Part shown: positions 14,501-28,531 of the stretch, in pieces | Position numbering within the stretch: position 1 is the first letter of the stretch | Layout: each line of letters begins with the position of its first letter | Source of the DNA: Brugia malayi | Taxonomy: Eukaryota; Nematoda; Chromadorea; Rhabditida; Onchocercidae | Reading direction: 5' to 3' | Assembly: GCF_000002995.4 (NCBI RefSeq) | Contig: NW_025062477.1 | Coordinates: 2,560,001 to 2,624,000, forward strand | Length of the DNA: 64,000 nt | Program-made: the position numbers and the translations under genes | Notes under the pieces: generated by a model | What the model was told of the DNA's origin: nothing | Seen by the model: only the letters and a program-made list of their open reading frames with translations | Database searches by the model: none

Positions 14501-16818
14501 AATTTAAGAAAGTAAAAGTTACTTCCTGGAATAGCTGTCTCATAGCATGCTACCTGACCAAATGTATTTAATAATTCATCAGCCCAAGAACGCTTCAAAC
14601 GATCCTTTCTTATTGTTGTCGCATTTGATAGGACAATTCGATTACCCATTTGAACATTTAATCCTATTTTTTCCCATGTTAATCTTTGCCCAGAATATTC
14701 CGTATCACGGGTATCGAAACCCTAAAAAGAAAAAAAAAAAAAAAGAATGCTAATATCATTTTGATAATTTTTATTTGAATATTTATATTAGAAATTAATA
14801 CTAAATCTTTTAATCAAAAAATTTTTAATTCATCCAATTAATCAAATTTAAAAATGTTTTTTTTTTCTTTTTAAATAATACTTCGATATTTAAAATATAA
14901 TTTGGCTAATTTTTCATATATAAATATGAAAAAGTAATTTTTAAGACATATATGGAAGTAATATTAGTAATTATTGATAATCACTGCCAAATTGTCGTTT
15001 TTTTTTTTTTGTTTATTTAAGTTGAATTTTTCAAATTTAAATTTCTTTAGAATTTATTATATTCACTTATTTTTCATTTCAAATGACCTTCCTTATTATA
15101 TTATGAAGAAGGACATTTCTTATGTCTGTTTAAGGTATAAATTTTAAAAAGTGAAAAAAAAAAAAAATTAATGCTTCTCTTTCTTTGCATTCATTTTCAA
15201 AAATTTGAATAATATGCCAGCCAATTCGTCAACAATTATTTATCATTTTTTTTTTTCCTCTTTGAAGTGTCCATTTCAACTTTTCTTTTTCTTTAAATGT
15301 TAAATTTCAAGCTAAGGTCAAAAAAAAAAAAAAAATGAAAAGAAAGAAAAGAAAAAAAAACTTATAAAAAGTGAATAAAGCAACCAACAAAATTGATATT
15401 AAGAAAATTCCGGGATATAACGGGAATATTCCGCGGCATTTAATGAACAAAAATAAATTACCTAATATTAGCCAATTCCATCTTCTGAATGTATCGTAAT
15501 TTATAAGTATAGTTAAGATTTCAATTAACGGAGAAATTCAAAATTATTGTTGCTTTTTTATTTTATAAAATTGGAAGAAAAAATATTTTATTATTTATTA
15601 TTAAATTTAATTATTTACTTATTTAATTATAAAATTTAATTACAAAAAAATATTCGCAAACAAATTACTGGAAGAAAAAAAAAAAGTGAAGGAAATAAAG
15701 GACCATATTTTAAACAGTACATAATTATACCTATTTATGTCATTAATTAATTTTTATTTTCAAAATCATTTCAAGTGTTTCAATTTATTGAGGAAAGATA
15801 AGATTTTATCAGTGAAATTAAATTTAAACATTATTCCCTTCTCTCTTTCCCTCTCTTTCTCCCTCTCTCTGTCTCTCTCTCTCTCTCTGTACTTCATTTT
15901 CGCCATGAAAATTAGGTAAATAAGTAAATATATGGAGCATTCACTCAGCAAACTTTTATTATAAAAAGATTATTTTACATCATTCATACATCGTTTCAAT
16001 TGAAATATTAATTTGAAATTTCTAACACTCAAATATTTGTCCAATATGTGAATTTAATTTTCACTTTTCAATGACAAACTTTTAAAATTTGTTGAAGTAA
16101 ATAATACAATCATAAATCCATCATAGATATTATATATATATATATATATTTTACCCATTTTTTCTTTACAAATAATATATCCAGGTATGGGTAAATGTAT
16201 GGGTAAGTGTAAATTTTTTTTGCTATGTACAAATCTAAGAGATATTTTTTGATAAATTTAATTTTTAGAAGATAATGTTGAAAATTTTTTTTTTTTTTTT
16301 TTAACACAAATCTAATTTTAATATCAATTAGTCAATATTATCAAATATCACAATTTGATATTTTTGCATTTAGGTTAAATTGTGTCACAAATTCATTCTT
16401 TGATCTTATTTCAATCAATGAATTTCTCATTCGCATAAAGTTCATTGATCGATGACCGCATTAAATGAATAAAATTTGCCAAATTTTAACAAAGAATAAC
16501 AAATTTTAAATGCAATTCAAAATGAATAAAATTTGTGTTATTTAAAAATTTTGTTATGTTATTCTTTTTAAAAGAAGCATTTGAAAATTTTTGACTAATA
16601 CTTTGATCTATTCCGATGCTATTTTAAGATTATTTGTTTCGTTAAATATTTTCAAGCAGTATTCTTTCTCAGTTTTCGATAAGAACAGGAATTCAAATTT
16701 GTTTTTTTTTTTTTTTTTTTTTCAATCATTATTTCACCCGCAGATATATCAACAAATTCCTTCATTCTTTTTCATGCATAAAATAAAATTCCAAAATTTT
16801 ACATAAGCTTTCGTTTTT

Positions 16819-16854
<36 letters not shown>

Positions 16855-17294
16855 ATTATAAACAAATTAATTGTTTAAATTAATATGTGTTATCTAAAAT
16901 AAACATTTTATAAGTAATTTTTAAATGAATAAGGCTAATAAATCAATTGTTTAATTAAAATTAAATATAGTACTATTAATGAATAGAATTAAAAAATGGT
17001 AAAAATAAATTTACAGAATAAAAAAAAAAAAGAAAAACAATATATTTTTCCTAAACAATTATAAATGAAAAAATTAAAAATCAATTTCAAAAAAAGAAGA
17101 AGGAAAGAAAAACTTACAGTTTCAGGATTTTGATTAATTTGTAATGGATTAAAGAATAATACAGTTATAGGTAAAATTGTTGTTAGAATTGAGATTACAA
17201 TTAGAATAGTTCCTGGATAATTGAATAGAAAAATGGAATAATTAGCTAATAAATTATGCAAAATATCATTATTTCTAATTTTATTCATTACCAT
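6604..17294 (-). CDS. che-14: Dispatched-family RND transporter, CHE-14-like
   Basis: Nine exons on the minus strand give 923 codons in unbroken phase: 17118-17294, 14523-14721, 13681-13819, 10667-11073, 9367-9775, 8316-8873, 7815-8095, 7113-7543, 6604-6774 (stop TAG). The protein is a 12-TM RND-type transporter of the Patched/Dispatched group. TM1 is near residues 24-47. The GFDTRDTEYSGQRLTW segment (from residue 60) is the Dispatched GFEPRGT motif. A cysteine-rich extracellular loop is followed by a sterol-sensing-like TM block. The proton-relay acidic motifs are intact: GSDD at 390-393 (TM4) and GLSFD at 809-813 (TM10), followed by HYGASVP. Vertebrate Dispatched releases lipid-modified Hedgehog. 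C. elegans CHE-14 acts in apical secretion in epidermal and sensory support cells, so that role is inferred here. The C-terminal tail is short. The start is the first Met of exon 1; no trans-splice acceptor is obvious just upstream. Orthology to che-14 rather than to a second Dispatched paralogue is likely but unproven. Confidence 0.9.
9781..10225. repeat. 25-bp minisatellite in a che-14 intron
   Basis: About 18 tandem units of about 25 bp in the intron between exons 9367-9775 and 10667-11073. Each unit carries ATTAATTAATGATATCAG followed by either TATAGAA (type A) or TGTATAA (type B). The first part of the array alternates A-B strictly, giving a 50-bp dimer; later units run AA and BB. Every full unit contains the palindrome GATATC. 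Confidence 0.92.
11490..11563. repeat. (ATT)n microsatellite in a che-14 intron
   Basis: A nearly perfect run of ATT/TTA trinucleotides of about 70 bp within the long intron between exons 10667-11073 and 13681-13819. The same intron also holds a CT-rich run near 13445-13480. Confidence 0.9.
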
Positions 17295-18487
17295 TTTTTT
17301 TTTTTCTTTCTTCTTTTCTTTTAAAAATAATTATTAGCTAATAAATGAATGATAAGAAATGCAACAAAATGCATGCACATGCATTCGTGCTGCATGCATT
17401 CATTCAAATTAGATACAACGAATTGATTGAATTGATGATTGTTTGACTGATAGATTGGAAGGATGAATGAATGAATGAATGAATGAAAAGGAATGGATGA
17501 AAAGGATGAAATAAACTAACATAGAAATCAATCATTTCTGTAGTATCACCCTGCCACGCCTACTAAATTGCTCTGTTGATTAACGATTTTATGATGTTCA
17601 ATCATTAGTTACGATTTTTTTTTTTTTTTTTTTAAATTATTGAAATATAATAATGAATGTAACATTCTTATATTTATTTCGTTTCTTTTTTCTACTATTA
17701 CTAATTTTAATCTTTTTTTTTTTTTCTTAAATAATTTGAAAATGTATAATTAATAGTTGTATTTAAAGTAATTACATAATGAAATTTATTTATTTTTTTG
17801 GTCATAGTTATTTGTGAAATGAATTGCATGTATTAAATTGGTGAAGTGTTTAACATTAGAAGCATTCTAATTAACTGAAAAGAAGAAATAAAAAAGTAAA
17901 TAAAGAAAAGAAGTTAAACCGGTTTAAATTTTCCACTTTTTTTGCCTTTTTTCTTTCAAATAAAAGTTTTTTTTTTCTATTTAATAAAACAAATAACAAA
18001 AAAAAAAAAAAACGGAAGTTTATTAGTGGTTGTAAGTTCTGTGTAAATAATTTTTTACTTTTTTCTTTTTTTTTAAAAAAAAAAATCAAAAATCATAAAA
18101 TGGTAAATTACTTAATGATATTGTAGCTTATTAACTTCATAGAATTTCTTTTTTTGTAAGAATGTTAGCAATTTGTTTTTTTTCTTCTTTTTTCTTTTTT
18201 TTTTTTTTTTTTTTTTTTGTGAATATAATGTAATTTTTTATCATTTTAAAAATATTACAAACATAGGAAAGAATTAAAATTTCTGCAAATACAAATGGAT
18301 AATATGTCAGTCATTGGTTTCATAACAAACATGTAATATTAAAAAAAAAAAAGTTTATAAAACACAAAACATAAGAGGAATCATCTATTGTAGATACAAC
18401 ATTTATTAACTCGTATGAAATGTTATTGCATTAGACCAAATGCTATACCAATAAAATGAATTCTATAAACAAAAAATAATGAAAATT
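17295..18487. other. Intergenic region between mtx-1 and che-14
   Basis: About 1.2 kb between the metaxin stop and the che-14 start, both on the minus strand. It holds long T/A runs, a GAATGAATGAATG tandem near 17463-17485 and a repeated TGCATGCA-type stretch near 17370-17400. It presumably contains the che-14 promoter and the mtx-1 3' UTR. No gene is visible. Confidence 0.6.
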
Positions 18488-20882
18488 TCAAAGCATTTCA
18501 AACGGTGGTTCCTCCTCTACCACACCGAATGTTACTAAACCACAGTGCACAGCAAATAACACCGATATCGTTAATGCGCCTACAGCAAAGAAGATCGTTT
18601 CAGCTACTGGACCCTGAAAAATGTAACAAAGATGTAATATTTTCCTTGTTTTGATGTATCTAATTGTTAAAAGTTAAAAAGTTAAAAGAAATATTGAAGA
18701 ATACACGAGATCTAATCATTTAAAAATTTACTTTTAACTTTTCTAGATGATATATATAGTTATTAGAAGATTAAGAATAGATCAAGAGGAATAATCTAAT
18801 CTCCAATCTCTCAACTAATTTTCATCATCATTGCTATACACTTGTTCCTTTTTTCTTTTTTATATTTGCTACTTGTAAACTTACTGATGTTTGCTGCTCT
18901 TTCACTGTCGTCCGTCGCAAATTCATCTGTCCTGCTTCTTTTTGTGCGCGACGTCGCCGGCTATACCATTTGTCCTGAAAAATAAAAAAACATTTTTTCA
19001 AGCGAAAGCAAAATTATATATCTAAATCATTTCATGAGAAATAAGGCTAAAATGATAACCTTTAGAGCAGCTTGCTGCCTTATTTGAGTTTCACTCAAAG
19101 GCAAGTATATGCTTATAATAGATTCGATAAATCGTACAACATTTGGACAACTCATTATGTGTTGCTGCAATCGATCTGATGGAAGCGGTAGTTTTAGAAT
19201 TGGTGCCAAATATCCAAAAATTAAGGCATCAATAGAACTTGGTCTAAAAAAGATGTACAAGCGAACAATGATATCAAATATACAAAGTATATCTTCCAAT
19301 AAAGATCAAAATGTGTACATATTTTTGCTTACATATATATAAACTAGAAATTAGCATAAAAGTTAACGTTTCAATACCACGTACTTGTCACCATAGAAGT
19401 ACTTCTTATTACCAAGTCTGTCTTCTAAAAAATTGACCGTATTTATGGCATCATGAATAATTTGCTTTTCATTTCGGCCACAAGCTGAAACATAAGCTTG
19501 AGCACGCTTGCGACGTTTCTCCAAGTAATATAAATTATAACCAAACGGTAGTTGTTTTGAATACCAATGTTGCATTATCGCCGAATAATTATACGAATCA
19601 AGCCAAAGGAATTGTAACTGAAATAGAGAGTTTGAATCTGGATGGAAAAATTCAAAAACTTTGAAGTGAAAATTGGTATTTGTCTTTAAAATAGAATTTT
19701 CTTAAAAACTTTTCGAGAGAATAATATTTTTGGACAGACAAATCAATTCAAATCAATTAAAAAAATTAATAAAAAAATATTAAGACATAAAGTGGTTTGC
19801 ACCTCAGCAGGATAAAAATTTCGATGCATTAAACTTGAATATGCTTCAAATTCGCATTTTTCACTGGTACTCAGCTCGCTGTCCAACACAACTTCCTCAA
19901 ATAACAATGACTTTTTTATAAATTATATTTTTATCAATTCTTTCATACTGCTAACATATACAAACGATTATTTAATTTCTATGGTAAATTTATTTTTCTC
20001 AGGTATATCCAATAGAATGGATATGTTTGTTTATTTATTTATTTGTTTGTTTGCTTATGTATATGCATGTATGTCTGCTTGTGTACATATTTTTGATGTC
20101 TCATTCGTTTTCTCAATTTCTCGTCAATAATGTATCGTTTACTTATCAACAGTCATTATCTACGAATGAATTTAAGTGGTTGTCAAAACATTTTGAAAAC
20201 CTGTGCTCAAGTACTACTAGAGAATGTGTCATTGTCTTCTATGCTGGAATATATATAACAAAATATAGTTGAACATGAAATATAAGTTTAATATTAAATT
20301 CATAAAAAGGATACTCTATACTGCTATTTTTTTTTTTTTTTTCTTAAATTATGCAATGAAAATAACATCATTCTCACCTGGGCATTTCTTCGTAATATGT
20401 CAGCAAATTTATCAAAGTCATAAATTTTTTCCACCATATTACTTCGATCAATAAACATTGGATATTCACCTACAATAACAAATAATTTTCAATTGGTTAT
20501 GAGTCAAACTAAACTGGATCTCTTTCAAAATGAATAGGAAATTGAATTTGGTAAAATTGCACCTACCATTATGACTTTTCCATGGTGAGCAAGCAGAAAT
20601 TACAGATACCGGTGCTGCACAAAATTTGGCACATGCCTGTTAATATGATTAAACTTATTAATTTTTCTCCTATTTTTTTTTTTATTTTTTATTTAAAAAG
20701 TAAAATGGATGAAAAAATTTTCGAAATTTTTAGACTTTCATTTTATTTGGAAGTTGAATTTTCAAATTTCAAATTAAATAGTCTATTTTTAAATAAAACA
20801 TACAATTAATTACCATAAATTGAAGACAACGAGAGTCTACGGAAGGTAATCCAAAATCAGATGGCCAAATATATAATTCCAT
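18488..20882 (-). CDS. mtx-1: Metaxin-1, mitochondrial outer-membrane protein
   Basis: Eight exons give 323 codons: 20814-20882, 20567-20636, 20378-20469, 19803-19910, 19385-19617, 19060-19243, 18885-18974, 18488-18613; all phases agree. The protein begins MELYIWPSDFGLPSVDSRCL, the thioredoxin/GST-like metaxin N-terminus. The middle has HWYSKQLPFGYNLYYLEKRR and FLEDRLGNKKYFYGDKPSS, then LQQHIMSCPNVVRFIESI, matching the metaxin GST-C half. A hydrophobic segment near residues 287-310 is the expected C-terminal outer-membrane anchor. Length fits animal metaxin-1 (about 310-320). Metaxins belong to the mitochondrial sorting and assembly machinery and also serve in mitochondrial transport along axons in worms. 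The acceptor before exon 4 (ATAAAAAAG at 19911-19919) is weak, so the start of that exon is the least sure part. Confidence 0.92.
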
Positions 20883-22900
20883 CTCACTTCCACAAAATTA
20901 TCCACCAATTTTGAAAAAAAAAAAAAAAAAACAATCTGAAAGGAAGAGAAAATTTACGATAAAAACAACTGGTACTTATTACTTTTTCATTTTCATTTAT
21001 TTCTTTCTTTTTCTGTTGATAATTTTTAGAAAGGAATTTAAATGAATTAAACTTTTTGGTAAAATAAATTTAATATTTTTAAAAATTTCATTGCATTTCT
21101 TTCTTTTTTTTTTTTCACAATGTATTTTTAAATTTAACGAATGGTTTAAATTTTTAAAAATTTTTAGAACACTTTTTTTTTTTTTCATTGTTTAATTTTA
21201 ATAACATTTTGACTTTTTTTGTATAACATAATTCGACAGGGATGAATAAGAGTAGAGAGAGAGCGAGAGAGAGAAAGAGAGAAAAGAATGAATGGAGAGA
21301 GGAGAGAGAGAGGGATAAGAATGTCAGTGTAGAGGGATAGTTATGAGTAATAATTAGAATGAGATGGTTATAGATATTGAGAGATGAATAATATATCATT
21401 GGTAACAGAGTGAGAAATTGTGAGATGAGGCAGCATACATACATACACAATGCTAACAAATCCCGAGATTTCTCGAGAATACAGGTAACAATGCAAAATT
21501 ACCACCAAAATAAAACTAACACTTTTGTTGATAATGCTATGATGGGATTGTGTTCAATTTGCGAATGATTTTTAAGGTGGCGTATTAAATTTTCTTTTTC
21601 AATTTCTATAATTTGTATTTGTTGAGATTTTCCGAAACGTATGATTGACGTGAAATAGACAAACATTTGAGTGCTATAGAAGTAAGAAACGTCAAATATA
21701 AGTAATAGCATTGTATAAGTGAGGCAGCACGTGAGATCACATGTTGCACCGTCTAATTAATTTGTTGTCAGGTAATCTCGAGAGATCACTTAATTTAACG
21801 TAAGTAAATTGATTCTTTTCATATTTGAATATGTTTTGATCTTTTCTATCAGCGTTAATTGAATGTAACATTGTGATAAGAGTAATGCACGAATGATATA
21901 TTAGCATAAATTTAGATGAGAGATGCACGTGAGACTAGAAACGTGAACAGGTTGCGCGTGGGAATTGAGACGTGAATAGGTGTGCGTGATATGCACTTAT
22001 GTTATAAAGAAATAATTTATTAGGAATATGATATTGCAAAAATAATTTATTTGCATAGTGGACTTAATAGATGGCGGTGATATCATGATAATGATGATAA
22101 TGACGATGGTAATGAAAGGTTGAGCTGAGATCTAAGAGAATAGGTCAAATTTCTGGAAGTATTCTTGACTATTCTATCATATTCTTATTCTTATAGATTA
22201 TCAAGATGCATCCTTTTCTATAGATTTTCTTTGTACTTTCCTTATTCTTTATTCCTTCAAAATTAACGTTCTCGTCTTCCTCTATTAAATTATACTTTTT
22301 ATAATCTCTTTTTTCTAGATTGGTAGTTATACCTTTGGAATTAAATAGTGATTTCATTTTAATTGACGGAAATTTATCAGATCTCTTTTTGTTTAATGCT
22401 CGAATGATAATTGTTCATATTGTAGGAAATTTTCGAGAAATCAATATTTTTGGTTTATAATTCAGCCATTGTTATTTATCATTTTTTAATTTCCTATGTT
22501 AAAAAAAATAAGTTTAGTTTCAATCTCTTCGAAATAGGCCTTTTTTCAATTTATTTTTATTACTTTTTAGTAATGATACATTCCTAAAAAATATCGGATC
22601 GTAAGTGTGATTAAATTTTTTTTATTAGACATATTATTATAATTAGCTTATCTGTAAACTATCCCTTTTCAGTAAGTTTTTTTTTTTTTTTTTTAGTATG
22701 CAATTACTTAATTATTTTTCTGCTTAAAGTTCCTTAATTTTCATGTTATCATTTACATGGAAGTATGTAAGCTATTAAATTTCCCTACTATATGAGTTGT
22801 AAATATATGTATATATAAGTGAGTGCCGTGAGTTTACGTATATTACGTGTTGGAAAATGAGATCTATTTTATTAAATGATGCTAAAAAAACACTCTGATA
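20883..22900. other. Divergent intergenic region mtx-1 / fcp-1
   Basis: About 2 kb between the two start codons. It contains a GA-rich purine run (about 21250-21315), a CACGTG hexamer at 21728-21733, a second GCACGTGAGAC stretch near 21924, and a loose direct repeat of ACGTGAA(C/T)AGG near 21940 and 21970. The open frames here are AT-rich and match nothing I know. It should carry both promoters. Confidence 0.5.
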
Positions 22901-22910
22901 TTTCTTTCAG
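22901..22910 (+). promoter_or_regulatory. Likely trans-splice acceptor of fcp-1
   Basis: TTTCTTTCAG followed by an 11-nt leader and the ATG at 22922. The short distance and the lack of a recognisable upstream coding exon suggest spliced-leader addition. A cis intron with an upstream coding exon is not excluded, because the frame stays open back to the acceptor. Confidence 0.55.
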
Positions 22911-22921
22911 CTGCTGGAAAT

Positions 22922-25900
22922 ATGGAAAGTAAAACAGATATAATATATGATGATGAGGAAGAGGGTGAGGTGGTTAATTGGAAAGTCACCGATGGTGCTT
23001 ACGTATCTGCTGATGCTGTTCTTCTCATCTACGATAGTAAAAGTGGTGAGAAAAAATCGTTAAAAGCTTCTGTATCCGGTGTTGTTAGCATTGATACTAC
23101 CATTAAAAAAGGGAATGTAAGTATGTTTGGTGCTGATGTTTGTTTACAACTTCCTATTTACATATATTAAATGTTTCACTCGTTAAAAGTGCATATGTAA
23201 AAATCACTTAGTATCCACCAAATGTGTAATTTTTAATTCCTTTGTTTGTATTTAGAGATAGTTGTATGACGGTTAAGTTTCCCCTCTTATTTTAATCGAA
23301 TTTTAATTGCATCATTTGATAAAAAAAAATAGTAAAAACGATGAAGTCAGTAGCTTATTCGATATTTTAGTACTCCATTCATGGTATTAGAATATATTTT
23401 TCTCTTAAGTTGAGCAAAATAGTAAGTTCATTCCTCATAATTTGGTAATTAGACATCTAAAACTTGATGCATTATCCGCAATTATTGATACACTTGATTT
23501 GATTAAGTCCAAACTTCAGTTTTATCGAATTTCTCTTTTTGCAGAAATTAAAAAAAGGTATGACTGTTGCCAGTCTACGAGCCTGTAGTCATGCAATTGT
23601 TATCAAAGATATGTGCGCATCGTGCGGCAAAGATTTAAGAGGGTTGGTTGTATTTGTATCAGTTAACAATTCTTTTTACTAAAAAAAAAAATCAACAAAA
23701 CTCTGTTAAAATGTTCCTTCAAAAAAAAAGATTTTCTTAATATAATGTTGCTAATTTTATGTAATAAATATATATATATATTATTTGTTGAAGATATATT
23801 TGTTGATAAAATGTGAGATTTAAAAGGCATTTTTATAGTAAGCCAGGAACATCTGGAGATTTAGCGGAAGCCAGTACTGCAAACGTATCGATGATACATC
23901 ATGTTCCTGAACTGATCGTTTCTGATGAGGTTCATTCTAAATCCTATTAAAAAAATAATCATTCTAAGTTAAGGTGTGTTCTAAATGTTTTAATTTGGCA
24001 TTAAATGTTAAATGTTATACGTAATCATGATTTTAGCTGGCTCGAAAGATAGGCAATCGAGATCGTGAACTGCTCTTAAAAGCACACAAATTGGTGTTGT
24101 TGGTTGATTTAGACCAAACACTTATACATACAACCAATCATACTTTTAACTTGGAAAACGATACGGTAATCATTGTAAAACTAGCCTTTGAAGATATGTT
24201 ATAATGGTTTTTAATTTAACGTTTTTTTTTTTTTTTTTTTTTTTTCTGTCATGTAGCAAATTGGATTTCAAATTAATTACTAAACAGGAAATTTGATTTC
24301 AGCATCTAATCGAATATCCATTTGTACTTACTAATATGTATGTTACGTTATTATTAAGCATGAATACTTTTCACTAGTTTTTTTCTTCAGGATGTTTTGC
24401 ATTATAAACTAAAAGGGACTGATTTTTACACTAAAATTCGTCCACATGCACACGAATTTTTGCGACGTATGGCTAGCCTCTATGAAATGCATATAATCAG
24501 TTACGGCGAAAGACAATACGCACATCGTATCGCGGAATTTTTAGATCCTGAGAAGATATATTTTGGCCACAGTTAGTTATTTGTACTTTTATTATTTCAG
24601 ATAGCAAAACTATATGTGGATCGCGTGAATTACTTGATTTACTTAACAGCTCTCAAATTAATTTAAAAGTGTTTAAGAAATTTAAAATGATCTGTTAATG
24701 CTTAGTGCTTCTTCTCTCTAATGCACTCTGTCAGTTATAGCTGGAAGAAAGCAAAGGCTTTTCAGTACTAACACAGCTCATTTTAATGTCAAATTAGATT
24801 TTATACCTAAATCATTTTTTTTTTTCTTTTGCCAAATAAACATTATCATCTTTTTTGTCGAAAGATTTATTTGGTACTTATGTAGTTATGATTGTTTCTT
24901 AGCTCTGCCGTGTTTGAAAAGATTCAGAAATCCCACATACCAAAAAATGTGATTAGAAATTTACTGAACAGTTAGTTTTAAAAAATATTTAAGGGATATT
25001 GTCACGCGATGAATTATTTTCTGCAATGTATAAAACACGAAATATGCAAGCGTTATTTCCATGTGGTGATCATATGATTGTAATGATTGATGACAGGCCT
25101 GATGTTTGGCAATACTCAGATGCTCTTATTCAGGTGATTAAGAATTTGATAAACTTTGTGATGAGAAACTTATCATAGTCATATCGATGTTATGGATGCA
25201 TTTGTTAAAATTTGTATAGTTCAGATTTATTTTATAGGTTAAACCATATCGATTCTTTAAAGAAATTGGTGACATTAATGCTCCAAGAAACGAGAAAGGT
25301 GAACCAATTCTTTCTGGCAGTTACGCAGAACAAGATATGGAATCAGAAGATGATGAAACACTGGAATATATTGCTCTTGTCCTGACCAAAGTACATAGTG
25401 CTTTTTATGAGCTCTTTGACAGTGCAAAAGTAAACCGTTTTCCGGTATGTTCAACAATTTTCTGTATTTGTTTTCCATATATATCTTTTTTTGATTAGTT
25501 TTATTAACATATTCCATTTATATGCGACATAAAACAACATTTAATGAAATAAAAAACATTAAAGCGCTAGAAATTCTAGTTTTGTTGTAATATAATGTGC
25601 TATGTGAGTTTTTGTAACATCGCATTTTGATAGAATAATATTGAAAATTAGTGATATTCATTATTAAATAAGTTATATAAAAATTGTTCACAACAATAGT
25701 TTCTGTAGTTCACCTTATAAACACCTTCTCTTCAATGTTCCCTTGGATATTTGTAATATGAAATTTGGTATTTAAGGACTTGAAAGGAATAATATCATAT
25801 CTTCGAAAACAAGTGTTACGTGAATGCTCGATAGTACTCAGTGGCATTGTACCCGTTGGTGTTGATATTAAGAAAACAGAAGTGTATCGTTTATGTGTGC

Positions 25901-27200
25901 AGTTCGGTGCAGTTGTTACTGACAACGTGAATAATTCCACAACTCACGTGATCGCGGCACGATGGGGCACAACGTTAGTGCAATTTCTAGCTTAATTCAA
26001 TATTTGTTTGTTCTTGTTCTTTCTTGAATGAATATTAACATGTATTAACATGTGAATAATCAAACTTTCAAATCACAGATTGAAAAAAACTTTTTTAATA
26101 GTGGTTTGCAACTTTGTACTATAGTAGATATCGTTCCAAAAAAAAAGCCCAGTTGTAAAATAGGAACACTTAGCATAATATTTCGATTCATTATCATGTT
26201 TACTTTCCAAAAAGTTACCATGATTAGTTCCCACCAAAAAAGAATTCAGTTAGCAGTATTTCGTAGACCTTTGTGAATTGTTTGCGAATTTTCAGATTTT
26301 ATTTTTTGACTCATTAAATTTTTCAAAATGCCATTATTTATAAAACATTCTGATTTTTTTAGGAAAGTTCATGAAGCAGAAAAACTATCAAATATACACA
26401 TAGTGAATCCCAAATGGTTATTTACCTGCGTCGAAAGATGGGAAAAGGTATCGTCCATTATCACTTAATTTATTAACTAGCAAACTGATATTTAATTGCA
26501 GTTATCATTTCAAGACACATTCAGTAAAACGTTTTGATTACTGGTAACTTTGTTACAGCTGTTGATTATAACGAATAATTTTGTTTTCTTTTTATCAGTT
26601 ATCATTTTTTTTTTTTTATAGATTGAAAAAAAGATTGAATTCCTTCTATTTAAGGCTTAATTTCTGTATGTATTTTTAGGCGGATGAAAAAGAATTTGAA
26701 TTATTGAAAGATGAAGCACGAAGCACGGAAAAACTTCAAGGTGGCATTATCGTCGTTGATGAAATCTCAAGATTGCCAACACTTGGTAAAGAAACTTTGT
26801 CGCTTATGACTGGCGAAGTAAATTTTTGTTTCAATCGTTTTTTTTTTTTTTTGAAATGACATAAATTTCAATGATTTAAGACCTCTTTTTTTTATTTAAT
26901 ATATTAATAAATGTTTACCTGATATTTCAGGTTGATGAAGCATTATCAGAGGATGTATCCGATAATGATGATGAAAATCTAGAAGAAAAATCAATGAAAA
27001 CTTTATCCTCAAAAGAAGAAAGTTCTGTGAAACGAAGATCAGAAGAGAACGAGGAGGAAGATAGTGCTTCATCCGCTAAGAAACAAGCTTTAGAAAATGT
27101 GGAAGAGAATGAATCTGAGAAATCATCGTGCTCTGTTGAATCAGAATCAGGTGATGACGATATGGCAGCTGATGTTGAACGGCAATTTTTTGCAATGTAA
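22922..27200 (+). CDS. fcp-1: FCP1, RNA polymerase II CTD phosphatase
   Basis: Eleven exons give 576 codons: 22922-23116, 23545-23642, 23839-23929, 24037-24165, 24391-24571, 24994-25133, 25238-25444, 25777-25973, 26363-26447, 26680-26817, 26931-27200. Residues 1-70 form the biotinyl/lipoyl-like N-terminal module (EGEVVNWKVTDGAYVSADAV). A CSHAIVIKDMCASCGKDL zinc-type motif follows. The FCP homology domain holds the catalytic DLDQT (Asp152 and Asp154), FLDPEKIYFGHRILSRDE and MIDDRPDVWQ. A BRCT domain spans about 348-442 (SIVLSGIVPVG, HVIAARWGTT, NPKWLFTCVERWEK). The tail is Ser/Glu-rich and ends near the acidic DDDMAADVERQFFAM, where the family has its TFIIF-binding acidic end. The enzyme removes phosphate from the polymerase II CTD to recycle the polymerase. 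The exon 2 donor (GG|GTTGGT) is weak but is the one that keeps phase. Confidence 0.95.
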
Positions 27201-28500
27201 CGATTTCACTCTTCTCGTTGTTTTAGGTCTTCCATTTGTTTCTCTGTTTTTTTTTTTTTTTTTTTTTTATATGTATTCTTTTGTTTTATACTACCTCAGG
27301 GCATTTAATTGCTATTATTATTTTCCCAGCGATTGTCTTCTGATCAGTTTAATCATTCATAAATTTGTACTATTATTTATAATTTCTTTAACTACGTTGG
27401 AGTTTATATTAGATTTTGAATAAGAAAATCTTTTTAATGAATAGAATGAAATTATATGTTATACTCCAACAACAAATTACTCGAATTTTTTGTTATTTCA
27501 GGCCTTCTTCATTGAAAATATTCCTTTTTATTGCTAGCATTTTTTGTATATTATTCTACTGTGTTGCATTTTTCAATATGCTCCTCATGATATCATAATT
27601 AAATTTGTTTTTTTTTTTTTTTTTTTTGTTTTTGATTATATTGTTTTGAATCTTTCTATCATTTATTGTTTATTTCTTTATCAGGGTTTTTTTTTTTTTT
27701 TTTTATTATTATGAATTTGGTTTGCATACCATGAAATTTATTTCAGTTTATGGAAATTATAATTTTTCGCAGATTGTGCTTTGTTACTGGACGGATTTGA
27801 CCTTTCTTTGTTAAAGATCTCAATTATTTCTATTAAATATAATCGAATTCTTTATGTCAATTATTTCCACTGAATATGGTCAAAAAGAGAAGATAAAAAA
27901 AAAAAGAAAGAATCAAAAGTATAAAAAAGAAAACAAGAATTGGGAGAGATAAATGCGTTTAGTTGCTAATAATCTTTTGTTTTATAAATTTGAACAATGA
28001 TATTCTGTCGTATTTTAAAAAGCATTTCTTTTCAGTCTTTGTGATCATCATCCATTCAATCTTCCAGCATGAAGCGATTTTCATCTACGGGTTTTTGCTA
28101 TTATTTGTACATAAGTAAAATGATTTATTCAACGAAACAATTTGCTTATAATATCGATTTTATTCAATTCTACAACTTATTTCTTATCCTTTTTTCTTTT
28201 TTCTTCATTTGAAAAATATATGATATAATTTGAAGTGCTGGATAACATATTATTATATTTTACTTTATTGTATAATTTTGATCTGAGCATATTGAGTTTT
28301 TTTTTTTTTTCTCTCTCTTATCTATTGATTAAAAATCTAAATTCAATAGGAGTTGATATTTCAATTTATTAACAATGATGAATAAGTTAGAATGATTTTT
28401 TCTATATGAATGAATTAAGTGAGTGTTGTTTTCTGTTTAGTACGAGAATGTATAAGTATAGTGGATAATGATGGTACTGATTATCATAAAATATGAAAAG

Positions 28501-28531
<31 letters not shown>
